10,422 nt of DNA, from assembly GCA_900557435.1 (NCBI GenBank), contig USSH01000062.1, positions 1-10,422 of the forward strand. The letters are read 5' to 3'. Each line of letters begins with the position of its first letter. The first letter of the stretch is position 1. Position numbers and translations under genes: made by a program. Positions 1 to 5,264 of the stretch are shown here, piece after piece. The notes beneath the pieces were generated by a model that saw nothing but the letters and a program-made list of their open reading frames with translations, did not search any database and was not told the DNA's origin. This stretch comes from an uncultured Coprococcus sp. Lineage in GTDB: Bacteria; Bacillota; Clostridia; Lachnospirales; Lachnospiraceae.

Positions 1-685
1 AGTCCTTGCACTGCTGTATGACATCGTCACATACGGCATCACTCATGAAATATCCCTTTTCCGACTTCGTCTTCTCAAAATCGAGATAGTCATCAAAATA
101 ATCTCTGACCATGCCAAGCACCTGTATATAACGCTCCACATCGCCCTTGTCATCAAATCTGTAGTCAGTGAAATATGTTGATATATTCGCCTGCAGTCCC
201 TTCATAGGTGAGAACGGCTCACTGAGATAGATATTGAGATATCCTTCCTCCTCATTCTCCATATACTGCTTGAGTATGTCATACGTGAGCTGCTGATTCT
301 CTGTGAGATCATCCCTGTCAAATGACTTAAGCTTCTCAAATGTATCGTCAAATTCAGACTTCTGCTTTTTTATACCTTCGTCAGTCATATCGTGATCTCC
401 CAACGACACCTCCGGCTCAGGTATTCCCATTGTCTCTCCATCCTTTATCTCATAATTGTATGTGAGTGTGTCGGATGTGACGCTGTCCACATACTCATCA
501 TGAAGAAACTCCTCAAATCTTTTTTGTTCATCAGTGTAGTCATCGGTATTGTCCTTTGTAACGCCGAATATATCCTTCACATCAAACATGTGTGAACTGC
601 ATGCAGTCGATGATACAAGCATCGCTGCCGCAACGAACAGCACCGCCGCTCTCTTTATCTTTCTCGCTATTTTGATCTTAAACAT
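1..685 (-). CDS. DUF885-type lipoprotein, 3' part outside the window
   Basis: Partial gene: 228 N-terminal codons are visible and the frame stays open to the left edge. The ATG at 685-683 is preceded by AAGGAG with about 7 bases of spacing. The protein starts with a lipoprotein signal: basic MFKIKIARKIKR, a hydrophobic AAVLFVAAAMLV, then SSTAC with Cys29 as the likely lipidated residue (the -3 residue is Ser rather than Leu, so the lipobox is slightly off consensus). The exported part has the flow of DUF885 proteins (QQLTYDILKQYM near 131-142, then EPFSPMKGLQ, then YFTDYRF, then KSEKGYFMSD, ending in IQQCKD). Family members are predicted surface metallopeptidase-like proteins; the expected C-terminal zinc-binding motif would lie outside this window, so activity cannot be judged. 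It follows mntP on the same strand but has its own promoter candidate. Family assignment is by recalled pattern, not by search. Confidence 0.72.
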   Translation of the reverse strand, partial: MFKIKIARKIKRAAVLFVAAAMLVSSTACSSHMFDVKDIFGVTKDNTDDYTDEQKRFEEFLHDEYVDSVTSDTLTYNYEIKDGETMGIPEPEVSLGDHDMTDEGIKKQKSEFDDTFEKLKSFDRDDLTENQQLTYDILKQYMENEEEGYLNIYLSEPFSPMKGLQANISTYFTDYRFDDKGDVERYIQVLGMVRDYFDDYLDFEKTKSEKGYFMSDAVCDDVIQQCKD

Positions 686-728
686 ATTGTCTCCTTACTG
701 TGTATTCCCCCACATGTGCTATCTGAAT

Positions 729-758
729 ATTGTATGACATTTGAGCCCCAATTGTCCA
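729..758 (-). promoter_or_regulatory. Promoter candidate for the DUF885 lipoprotein gene
   Basis: On the minus strand a -35 like TGGACA (758-753) and a -10 TACAAT (734-729) are separated by 18 bases. The predicted start of transcription is about 37 bases before the ATG. It lies in the 108-base gap after mntP, so the lipoprotein gene can be transcribed independently of the manganese-controlled mntP transcript. Confidence 0.45.
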
Positions 759-780
759 TTAATTTGGATTAAATTTTATT

Positions 781-806
781 CTACAATATTCCACTACAAT
801 ATTCCA
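781..806 (-). repeat. 13-bp tandem duplication over the mntP stop codon
   Basis: The 13-base unit TGGAATATTGTAG (minus strand) occurs twice in a row: 806-794, which holds the last codons and TAG stop of mntP, and 793-781 directly after it. The second copy is non-coding and leaves the reading frame untouched. Confidence 0.9.
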
Positions 807-1360
807 AGTCCATCCAAAACAACCTTTATTCCTATAAGTATAAGGATAATTCCTCCCACAAGCTCAGCTTTTGACTTGTACTTTGTTCCGAATATGCTTC
901 CTATCTTTACTCCCACTGCCGAGAAAATGAACGTGATACATCCAATGAATATAACTGCAAGTATGATATACAACGTGGACAGCTTAAGGAATGCAAATGA
1001 CACTCCGACCGCAAGTGCATCTATACTGGTGGCGATCGCCAGCAGGAACATCACCTTTGTGCTCATGTCTGCATTCACTTCTTCCTCCTCGCTGAAGGAT
1101 TCTTTGATCATGCTTCCACCTATAAACAACAGGAGCACAAACGCTATCCAGTGCGACCACTTGCTTACAAGATCAGCGAAAAAGCTTCCAAGCACATATC
1201 CTATCGTCGGCATGAGCGCCTGAAATCCTCCAAACCACGCTCCTGCAATGAGCATATGTTTCACCTTTATATTTCTAAGTGAAAGCCCTTTACATATAGA
1301 CACCGCAAACGCGTCCATCGACAGCCCAACCGCCAGCATAAACAATTCGATAATACTCAT
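794..1360 (-). CDS. mntP: MntP-type manganese efflux pump
   Basis: 188 aa, the usual length for MntP (formerly DUF204/YebN), a six-helix inner-membrane exporter of Mn2+. The two internally repeated family motifs are clear: GLSMDAFAVS at residues 12-21 (Asp16) and ATSIDALAVG at 110-119 (Asp114), each in a membrane helix. A hydrophilic acidic loop (SEEEEVNAD, about 90-98) separates the two halves. The ATG at 1360-1358 has GGAG eight bases upstream. The long leader upstream carries a candidate Mn2+ riboswitch plus terminator, which independently supports manganese as substrate. The gene lies downstream of a clpX paralogue on the same strand but has its own promoter. Nothing is truncated. Confidence 0.93.
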   Translation of the reverse strand: MSIIELFMLAVGLSMDAFAVSICKGLSLRNIKVKHMLIAGAWFGGFQALMPTIGYVLGSFFADLVSKWSHWIAFVLLLFIGGSMIKESFSEEEEVNADMSTKVMFLLAIATSIDALAVGVSFAFLKLSTLYIILAVIFIGCITFIFSAVGVKIGSIFGTKYKSKAELVGGIILILIGIKVVLDGLGIL

Positions 1361-1469
1361 AATCTCTTCTCCACATCATAGTATTTGTTCTGAATCTGCA
1401 ATACCGGGAGCATCACACATCAGGCGCCGGACTTTTATATAAGAACAGACCCTGTCTCTTTTCCAGCGT

Positions 1470-1517
1470 ATATAAAAAGAGACCTCCCGGGCAGCTCTAA
1501 GCTGTCCAGAAAGTCTC
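1470..1517 (-). terminator. Intrinsic terminator of the mntP leader (riboswitch expression platform)
   Basis: Minus-strand arms 1517-1500 and 1496-1479 pair over 18 positions with one mismatch (several G-U pairs), closed by a 3-base UAG loop and followed by UUUUUAUAUA. The 5' arm begins with GAGACUUUC, the conserved 3' edge of the upstream aptamer. Aptamer closure and terminator formation are therefore mutually exclusive, the arrangement expected for a switch turned ON by Mn2+. Confidence 0.85.
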
Positions 1518-1630
1518 ATCATCTACAGTAATACCAGATTCACACCGACAAATATATCAGCTGTCAATCATTATGTTGATATCACAACGCTCTTGTTCTT
1601 AATCTATATCTCCGCGCTGACTACTCCCTT
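1509..1630 (-). ncRNA. yybP-ykoY family Mn2+ riboswitch aptamer (candidate)
   Basis: The leader of mntP starts the candidate aptamer with AAGGGAGTAG (minus strand 1630-1621), close to the conserved AAAGGGGAGUAG of yybP-ykoY RNAs. It ends it with GAUGAGACUUUC (1520-1509), close to the conserved GAGACCUUU. The 122-base span is within the family range, and GUCA/UGAC pairing just inside the conserved 5' strand can form a P2-like helix. The family binds Mn2+ and commonly controls mntP and P-type ATPase genes. The outer P1 helix is short here and I could not trace every internal conserved base, so this rests on edge motifs, gene context and the overlapping terminator. Covariance-model scoring would settle it. 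Confidence 0.75.
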
Positions 1631-1643
1631 AATGAACTCTGAC

Positions 1644-1672
1644 ATTCTATCATATTGATAATTTTTTATCAA
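1644..1672 (-). promoter_or_regulatory. Promoter of the mntP leader with overlapping inverted repeat
   Basis: Minus strand TTGATA (1672-1667), a 17-base spacer, then TAGAAT (1649-1644). The -35 and spacer lie inside a perfect inverted repeat, TTGATAA-4-TTATCAA (1655-1672), which could be a repressor operator. It sits 14 bases before the conserved start of the aptamer, so transcription would begin just upstream of it. Confidence 0.7.
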
Positions 1673-1707
1673 GAAGTTTTTGGAGATATGGTGAGTTTCG
1701 CCGACCT

Positions 1708-3312
1708 CTAGCCCTCTATACCGTCCAGATCTCCGGAATCCTCAAGCGCAGGGGTGCCTCGAAGCTCTATGATCGGGCTTCCCTTGCCTTTGATATAGTC
1801 ACCGGTGATGGTGACTCTTCCTATCGTGTCATCCCTTGGTATCTGATACATGATATCAAGCATGAATTTCTCTATGATCGCACGGAGTGCTCTGGCTCCG
1901 GTCTTTCTCTTTATCGCCTCATCAGCGATAGCCTCATATGCACTGTCGTCGAATCTCAAGTCCACCTCATCAAGTGCCAGCAGCTTCTTGTACTGCTTGA
2001 GTATAGCATTCTTTGGCTCCCTCAGGATCTTGATGTACATATCCTTGTCAAGGGCATCCAGTGTGAAGAGTACAGGCAGACGACCGAGGAACTCAGGTAT
2101 CATACCGAAGTCACGGAGATCTTCTGTTGTCACCTGTCTGAGAAGGTTCGGCTCATCATCGTACTTATCCTTGAGTTCTGCCTTAAATCCCATGGAAGCC
2201 TGCTTGCTTATCCTCGCCTTGATTATATCCTCAAGATCCGGGAATGCGCCTCCACATATAAATAGAATATTTCTCGTGTTGATGGTCGTCATCGGAACCA
2301 TGGCATTCTTGCTTCCCGAGCCAACCGGAACCTCCACATCAGCACCTTCAAGAAGCTTCAGAAGTCCCTGCTGAACCGACTCACCACTCACATCTCTGCT
2401 GTTGCTGTTCTGTTTCTTGGCTATCTTGTCTATCTCATCTATGAATACTATTCCGCGCTCAGCTTTCTCCACATCATTGTCTGCAGCCGCAAGCAGCTTG
2501 GACAGAACACTCTCCACATCATCGCCTATGTAGCCGGCCTCTGTGAGTGTGGTCGCATCTGTTATAGCAAGCGGCACCTGAAGGAGCTTTGCTATGGTCT
2601 TTACTATATAAGTCTTTCCACATCCGGTAGGTCCAACCATGAGCATATTGGACTTCTCTATCTCTATGTCGTCCATGGTGTCCGTGAGAACTCTCTTGTA
2701 ATGATTGTACACGGCAACTGATATAACCTTCTTCGCATACTCCTGACCCACAACATACTCGTCAAGCATGGCCTTTATCTTGTGTGGTGCCGGAATGGTC
2801 TTGAGTGAGAATTCCGTCTCAGCCTTCTTCGCCTTTGGCGCCTTCTTCTTGACTTTCTGCGACTTTGGTATATCGTTCTGCGCTTTGATCTTGGACATAT
2901 CTATATTTCCAAATGGCATATTGGTAAGGTCTATGAACTGCATGTTGCCAAGCCCCGGCATATTGCCAAATCCTGAACTTGTAAAGCTGTCAAATGATCT
3001 CTGCATACAATCCGGACAAATATTGATATCTCCCGGCATATGGATGAGCTTTCCTGTCACACTCTCCGGTCTGCGGCAGAGATAGCAGTACTTCTCGTAG
3101 TCGTCATCCTTATCATTTTCAGAATTGCCGTCCTGTGATTTATCGTCGGATTTCTTATCTGAAGTATCACTGCCTGTTCGATCATCACTGTTGCCAGCCA
3201 CGTCATATACTTCTGAATCATTTACCTCTTTATAATCTACTTCATTATAATTTACTTCTTTATTTAATTCTTTTTCACTATCGTCTATATCATCATATCT
3301 ATTATCTATCAT
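1708..3312 (-). CDS. clpX: ClpX-family AAA+ unfoldase, stand-alone divergent paralogue
   Basis: 534 aa from the chosen ATG (3312). Order: Asp/Ser/Glu-rich tail (about 7-74); ClpX-type zinc finger with Cys76, 79, 99, 102; Gly/Met-rich then Lys-rich linker (about 115-165); AAA+ module. Visible motifs: Walker A GPTGCGKT (227-234), pore loop GYIG (260-263; usually GYVG), Walker B IVFIDEID (288-295), EFLGRLPV with the Arg411 finger, sensor-2 GAR (472-474). ClpX unfolds proteins and feeds ClpP. Two contact loops differ from E. coli ClpX on my alignment: the RKH loop reads SKN (334-336) and the IGF loop reads MGF (374-376). There is no clpP, tig or lon beside it, unlike the housekeeping clpX. The frame stays open 63 codons further upstream (to 3501), but that stretch has no SD and no ClpX-like sequence. 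GGAGG lies 12 bases before the chosen ATG, a long spacing explained by an overlapping mini-ORF. Family certain; paralogue status inferred. Confidence 0.9.
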   Translation of the reverse strand: MIDNRYDDIDDSEKELNKEVNYNEVDYKEVNDSEVYDVAGNSDDRTGSDTSDKKSDDKSQDGNSENDKDDDYEKYCYLCRRPESVTGKLIHMPGDINICPDCMQRSFDSFTSSGFGNMPGLGNMQFIDLTNMPFGNIDMSKIKAQNDIPKSQKVKKKAPKAKKAETEFSLKTIPAPHKIKAMLDEYVVGQEYAKKVISVAVYNHYKRVLTDTMDDIEIEKSNMLMVGPTGCGKTYIVKTIAKLLQVPLAITDATTLTEAGYIGDDVESVLSKLLAAADNDVEKAERGIVFIDEIDKIAKKQNSNSRDVSGESVQQGLLKLLEGADVEVPVGSGSKNAMVPMTTINTRNILFICGGAFPDLEDIIKARISKQASMGFKAELKDKYDDEPNLLRQVTTEDLRDFGMIPEFLGRLPVLFTLDALDKDMYIKILREPKNAILKQYKKLLALDEVDLRFDDSAYEAIADEAIKRKTGARALRAIIEKFMLDIMYQIPRDDTIGRVTITGDYIKGKGSPIIELRGTPALEDSGDLDGIEG

Positions 3313-3320
3313 ATCCTCAT
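3309..3320 (-). other. Three-codon mini-ORF overlapping the clpX start
   Basis: On the minus strand GGAGG (3329-3325) is followed after 4 bases by ATG AGG ATA TGA (3320-3309). Its TGA overlaps the clpX ATG (3312-3310) as ATGA. It is out of frame with clpX and sits nearer the SD than the clpX start does. It could couple or damp translation initiation; this is inference from spacing only. Confidence 0.4.
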
Positions 3321-3351
3321 TCGTCCTCCAATTCTTTATATACCTTTTGTT

Positions 3352-3381
3352 ATAATAACATATACTAACCACATTTACCAA
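3352..3381 (-). promoter_or_regulatory. Weak promoter candidate for the clpX paralogue
   Basis: Minus strand TTGGTA (3381-3376), 18 bases, TATTAT (3357-3352), about 40 bases before the clpX ATG. The -10 lies in a near-palindromic GTTATTATAAC. If correct, the transcript starts near 3345, which also argues against the longer N-terminus reaching 3501. The rest of the 3313-3676 gap holds the leader and promoter of the divergent PII gene. Confidence 0.4.
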
Positions 3382-3564
3382 CACCTTGAAATGTGAAATT
3401 CCTGTAAACTCCAACAGTCCGCACTGTCGGCTCGCAACTCTATAAATGTGCTTAATAAAATAAAGTATCACAGCCCGAAAGTCTGGTTTTTTATCCATCA
3501 TATCTTTATTATTCTTTTAATATTTTTGCATTTGCCCAACAGTATAGAATTGAAAATTTGGCTA

Positions 3565-3582
3565 TGCTATAATCTGATCAGA
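3565..3582 (+). promoter_or_regulatory. Extended -10 promoter of the PII gene plus palindrome
   Basis: TGCTATAAT (3565-3573) is a perfect extended -10. The -35 position (TAGAAT, 3545-3550, spacer 17) is poor, as is common with extended -10 promoters. A 10-bp perfect palindrome TCTGATCAGA (3573-3582) overlaps the last base of the -10 and the start region and could be an operator. Confidence 0.6.
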
Positions 3583-3676
3583 CAAGGCAAATGGGCTGAA
3601 GGCGATTGCAGATGCAGATGCCTTTAAAGACTTCTATGGTGCATCTGTTCATTATGTTTTAAAGGAGGACTGTAAA
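3583..3676 (+). other. Structured 5' leader of the PII gene, unassigned
   Basis: About 95 bases lie between the promoter and the start codon. AAGGC (3599-3603 region) can pair with GCCTT (3620-3624). Separately CAGATGCA (3609-3616) can pair perfectly with TGCATCTG (3640-3647). The two pairings interleave, so they are either alternatives or a pseudoknot. A short hexamer repeat GCAGAT-GCAGAT lies within. There is no intrinsic terminator before the gene and the SD AAAGGAGG (3661-3668) is not covered by either helix. I do not recognise a known riboswitch class here. Confidence 0.4.
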
Positions 3677-4015
3677 ATGAAAAAACTCGAGATTGTAGTT
3701 CGTTCAGAAAAGCTTGACGATGTTAAGGCCATTCTCGACGAGTGTGAGTCAACAGGTGCCATGGTGTCCAACATCATGGGATATGGTAATCAGAAGGGAT
3801 ACAAGACAACTTACAGAGGCAGCGAATACGTGGTAAATCTTATTCCTAAGGTTAAGATCGAGACCATTGCAGCTGATGACGTGGCTGACAAGATCATCTT
3901 CAAGGTATGCGAGAGGATATCCACAGGCAAGATTGGTGATGGTAAGATTTTCGTATATGACGTTGCAGATGTTGTTCGTATCCGTACAGGAGAGCGTGGG
4001 GAGACAGCACTTTAA
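3677..4015 (+). CDS. glnK: PII nitrogen regulatory protein (GlnB/GlnK family)
   Basis: 112 aa, the standard PII length. PII proteins are cytoplasmic trimers that sense ATP/ADP and 2-oxoglutarate and signal nitrogen status, often by inserting their T-loop into the Amt channel. Visible family features: GYGNQKG (35-41) with Gln39; T-loop YRGSEYVV (46-53) with Tyr51 at the residue uridylylated in proteobacteria; KVKIE with Lys58; B-loop TGKIGDGKIFV (83-93); and C-terminal Arg101 and Arg103 for ATP binding. The ATG has GGAGG eight bases upstream, an extended -10 promoter and a 95-base leader. The amt gene 1.25 kb downstream on the same strand suggests the GlnK role, but an opposite-strand AraC gene separates them and a terminator follows this gene, so it is monocistronic. 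GlnB versus GlnK cannot be decided from sequence alone. Confidence 0.95.
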   Translation: MKKLEIVVRSEKLDDVKAILDECESTGAMVSNIMGYGNQKGYKTTYRGSEYVVNLIPKVKIETIAADDVADKIIFKVCERISTGKIGDGKIFVYDVADVVRIRTGERGETAL

Positions 4016-4024
4016 CAAATACAT

Positions 4025-4038
4025 CATAATGCATTATG
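4025..4038. repeat. 14-bp perfect palindrome after the PII gene
   Basis: CATAATGCATTATG is its own reverse complement and sits 10 bases after the PII stop codon. It is AT-rich and not followed by a T-tract, so not a terminator by itself. Function unknown. Confidence 0.6.
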
Positions 4039-4077
4039 CATTTATGATATCCTATAACATTCCTTTTTCTAACTTGG

Positions 4078-4106
4078 CAGCCGGCTGTTCTCAGCCGGCT
4101 GTTTTT
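4078..4106 (+). terminator. Intrinsic terminator of the PII gene
   Basis: CAGCCGGCTG (4078-4087), loop TTCT, CAGCCGGCTG (4092-4101), then TTTTT. Each arm is itself a perfect palindrome, so the arms are direct and inverted repeats at once. The T-tract overlaps the TAA stop (4107-4105) of the convergent AraC gene. On the minus strand the hairpin has no following T-run, so it terminates mainly plus-strand transcripts. Confidence 0.88.
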
Positions 4107-4902
4107 ATCTGCATTCACCTTTTTTCTCCCGCAGGATCTTTATGAAGTTTCCCGGTGTGTATCCTGTATACCATTTGAATTCTCTCTGGAAATGCGCCTG
4201 ATCTGAATACCCCATTTCTTCCATATAATTAGTAATTTTCTCATATGGATCCTCGAGTATTCTCTGTACCGTGTATCGCACTCTCACAATTCTTGCAAAT
4301 TCCTTAGGTCCTTTTCCTGTCTCTTCTTTAAATATCCGGTGAACATGTCTGACTGTGCATCCTGCCGAATCTGCAAGCTCCGGCAGGCTTATGATTCCAT
4401 GTCTCTCCGTTATCATCCCTGCCAGTTTCATTATCCTGGACGGCTTTTTTTCAGTACATTCTTCTGACCACAGCTTAGAATAATTTTCCAGCATCACACC
4501 AAGTTCTTCCGCCAAGACCTCTGTATATCGTCTTTCCTCGGCCTCGCCTGTATTTTCCCCAGGTTTTGCACCGAACTTGCTGTCCCCATGTCCGTCCAGA
4601 GACCTTACTATGTTATGTATCACCTTGTCATCCACTGCATTTGCACAGAAACTAATATCGGGCTGAACAACAGCAAATGAGCATCCTCCGTCAACTGCAC
4701 TTGCCTCCTTCACCTCCGATAGCATTAGCACTCTGGCATTTCCCGATGTATACACCACACACACACCTTCCAGTTCCTGGGGAACCAGTCTGATCCTAGA
4801 AAAACTGTACCCGGTCGTAATCTCTACTTTTCGATTATTTTTTTCCAGTTTATATGTGCTTATTTCATCACAAAAATTAACATTCAATAAAATCTGGCGC
4901 AT
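4105..4902 (-). CDS. AraC/XylS-family transcriptional regulator
   Basis: 265 aa from ATG 4902 (GGAGG 9 bases upstream; an adjacent in-frame TTG at 4905 would add one residue with closer spacing). The C-terminal ~100 residues form the two-helix-turn-helix AraC DNA-binding domain. HTH1 is about 172-192 (LPELADSAGCTVRHVHRIFKEE) and HTH2 about 227-250, with the signature GYSDQAHFQREFKWYTGYTP. The N-terminal ~150 residues match no ligand-binding domain I recognise. They contain a charged low-complexity segment around 104-127 (GHGDSKFGAKPGENTGEAEE). It lies convergent to the PII gene and divergent from amt across a 362-base gap, so control of amt or of itself is a reasonable guess. No predicted target site was confirmed. 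The family call is secure; the regulon is inference. Confidence 0.9.
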   Translation of the reverse strand: MRQILLNVNFCDEISTYKLEKNNRKVEITTGYSFSRIRLVPQELEGVCVVYTSGNARVLMLSEVKEASAVDGGCSFAVVQPDISFCANAVDDKVIHNIVRSLDGHGDSKFGAKPGENTGEAEERRYTEVLAEELGVMLENYSKLWSEECTEKKPSRIMKLAGMITERHGIISLPELADSAGCTVRHVHRIFKEETGKGPKEFARIVRVRYTVQRILEDPYEKITNYMEEMGYSDQAHFQREFKWYTGYTPGNFIKILREKKGECR

Positions 4903-4984
4903 CAAAGAGTTCCTCCAAATAATTTTTTTACCCTGATAATATGTTTTACTTTACAATATTAAGTCTACAGTAAATAAAATAATG

Positions 4985-5012
4985 TATATAAGTATATGTC
5001 CGATTTTTTCAA
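4985..5012 (-). promoter_or_regulatory. Promoter candidate for the AraC-family gene
   Basis: Minus strand TTGAAA (5012-5007), 16 bases, TATATA (4990-4985); an alternative -10 TATACA gives 18 bases. It implies a leader of about 75 bases. It lies in the same AT-rich stretch as the presumed amt promoter, so the two divergent promoters nearly abut. Confidence 0.5.
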
Positions 5013-5033
5013 TATTTTACCATATCCAAATAC

Positions 5034-5039
5034 TATACT
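5034..5039 (+). promoter_or_regulatory. Possible -10 of amt lacking a recognisable -35
   Basis: TATACT (5034-5039) is the best -10-like hexamer ahead of the amt leader, and a 17-base spacing leads to AATATT, which is not a -35. A promoter of this type usually needs an activator, which fits the divergent AraC neighbour but does not prove it. No sigma-54 site with both GG and GC elements was found. Confidence 0.3.
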
Positions 5040-5066
5040 CAACCCAAGTTAGTAATTGAGGTGTGG

Positions 5067-5100
5067 CACTGAGATACTTATTATCAGTCATATCTCAGTG
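5067..5100 (+). other. Hairpin in the amt leader
   Basis: CACTGAGATA (5067-5076) pairs perfectly with TATCTCAGTG (5091-5100) around a 14-base loop that itself contains TATCAGT, a possible alternative partner for ACTGA. There is no T-tract, so it is not a terminator. It is probably part of the transcribed amt leader. Confidence 0.55.
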
Positions 5101-5106
5101 ACGTAC

Positions 5107-5183
5107 GATCAGATATCATGTGCACAAAGATGTGTTTTGTCAGGTTCAGACCTGGCGGGACGCATCTTTTTTTATATCTGATC
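5107..5183 (+). terminator. Leader terminator (attenuator) upstream of amt, nested in an outer stem
   Basis: Arms 5126-5145 and 5150-5169 pair over 20 consecutive positions without a mismatch (six G-U pairs), with loop TCAG and TTTTTTT at 5167-5173. This is a strong intrinsic terminator about 90 bases before the amt start. It is bracketed by a perfect 10-bp inverted repeat, GATCAGATAT (5107-5116) and ATATCTGATC (5174-5183). A small alternative hairpin, GCAC-AAAGAT-GTGT (5122-5135), uses the terminator's 5' arm. Its six-base loop has A at position 1 and G at position 4, as in ANTAR-target RNAs. The upstream transcript has no other gene, so the terminator most likely serves as a conditional switch for amt. 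Confidence 0.8.
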
Positions 5184-5264
5184 ACTTCCACAACTATAAA
5201 AAGTGCAGCCGTGGCACGAAGCATTTTCGCGCGTCTGCCCAATGTGTTAAAAGGAGGAATGATT

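Noticed and set aside
392..1442. Several plus-strand open frames opposite the lipoprotein and mntP genes
   Set aside because: They are antisense shadows of well-supported minus-strand genes and have no ribosome binding sites.
1441..1460. Second hairpin in the mntP leader (AAGA-ACAG with CTGT-TCTT) as a terminator
   Set aside because: The stem has a bulge and is followed by ATATAAAAG rather than a T-tract.
3313..3501. 63-codon N-terminal extension of the clpX frame up to the ATG at 3501
   Set aside because: No ribosome binding site, no resemblance to ClpX, and the probable promoter and SD lie inside this stretch.
5063..5080. Sigma-54 promoter upstream of amt (TGGCAC present)
   Set aside because: The downstream GC element of the -12 box is missing at the required spacing.
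5118..5264. Upstream extension of the amt frame
   Set aside because: It runs through the leader terminator and its T-tract, lacks an SD, and does not look like an Amt N-terminus; the SD at 5253-5257 fixes the start at 5265.
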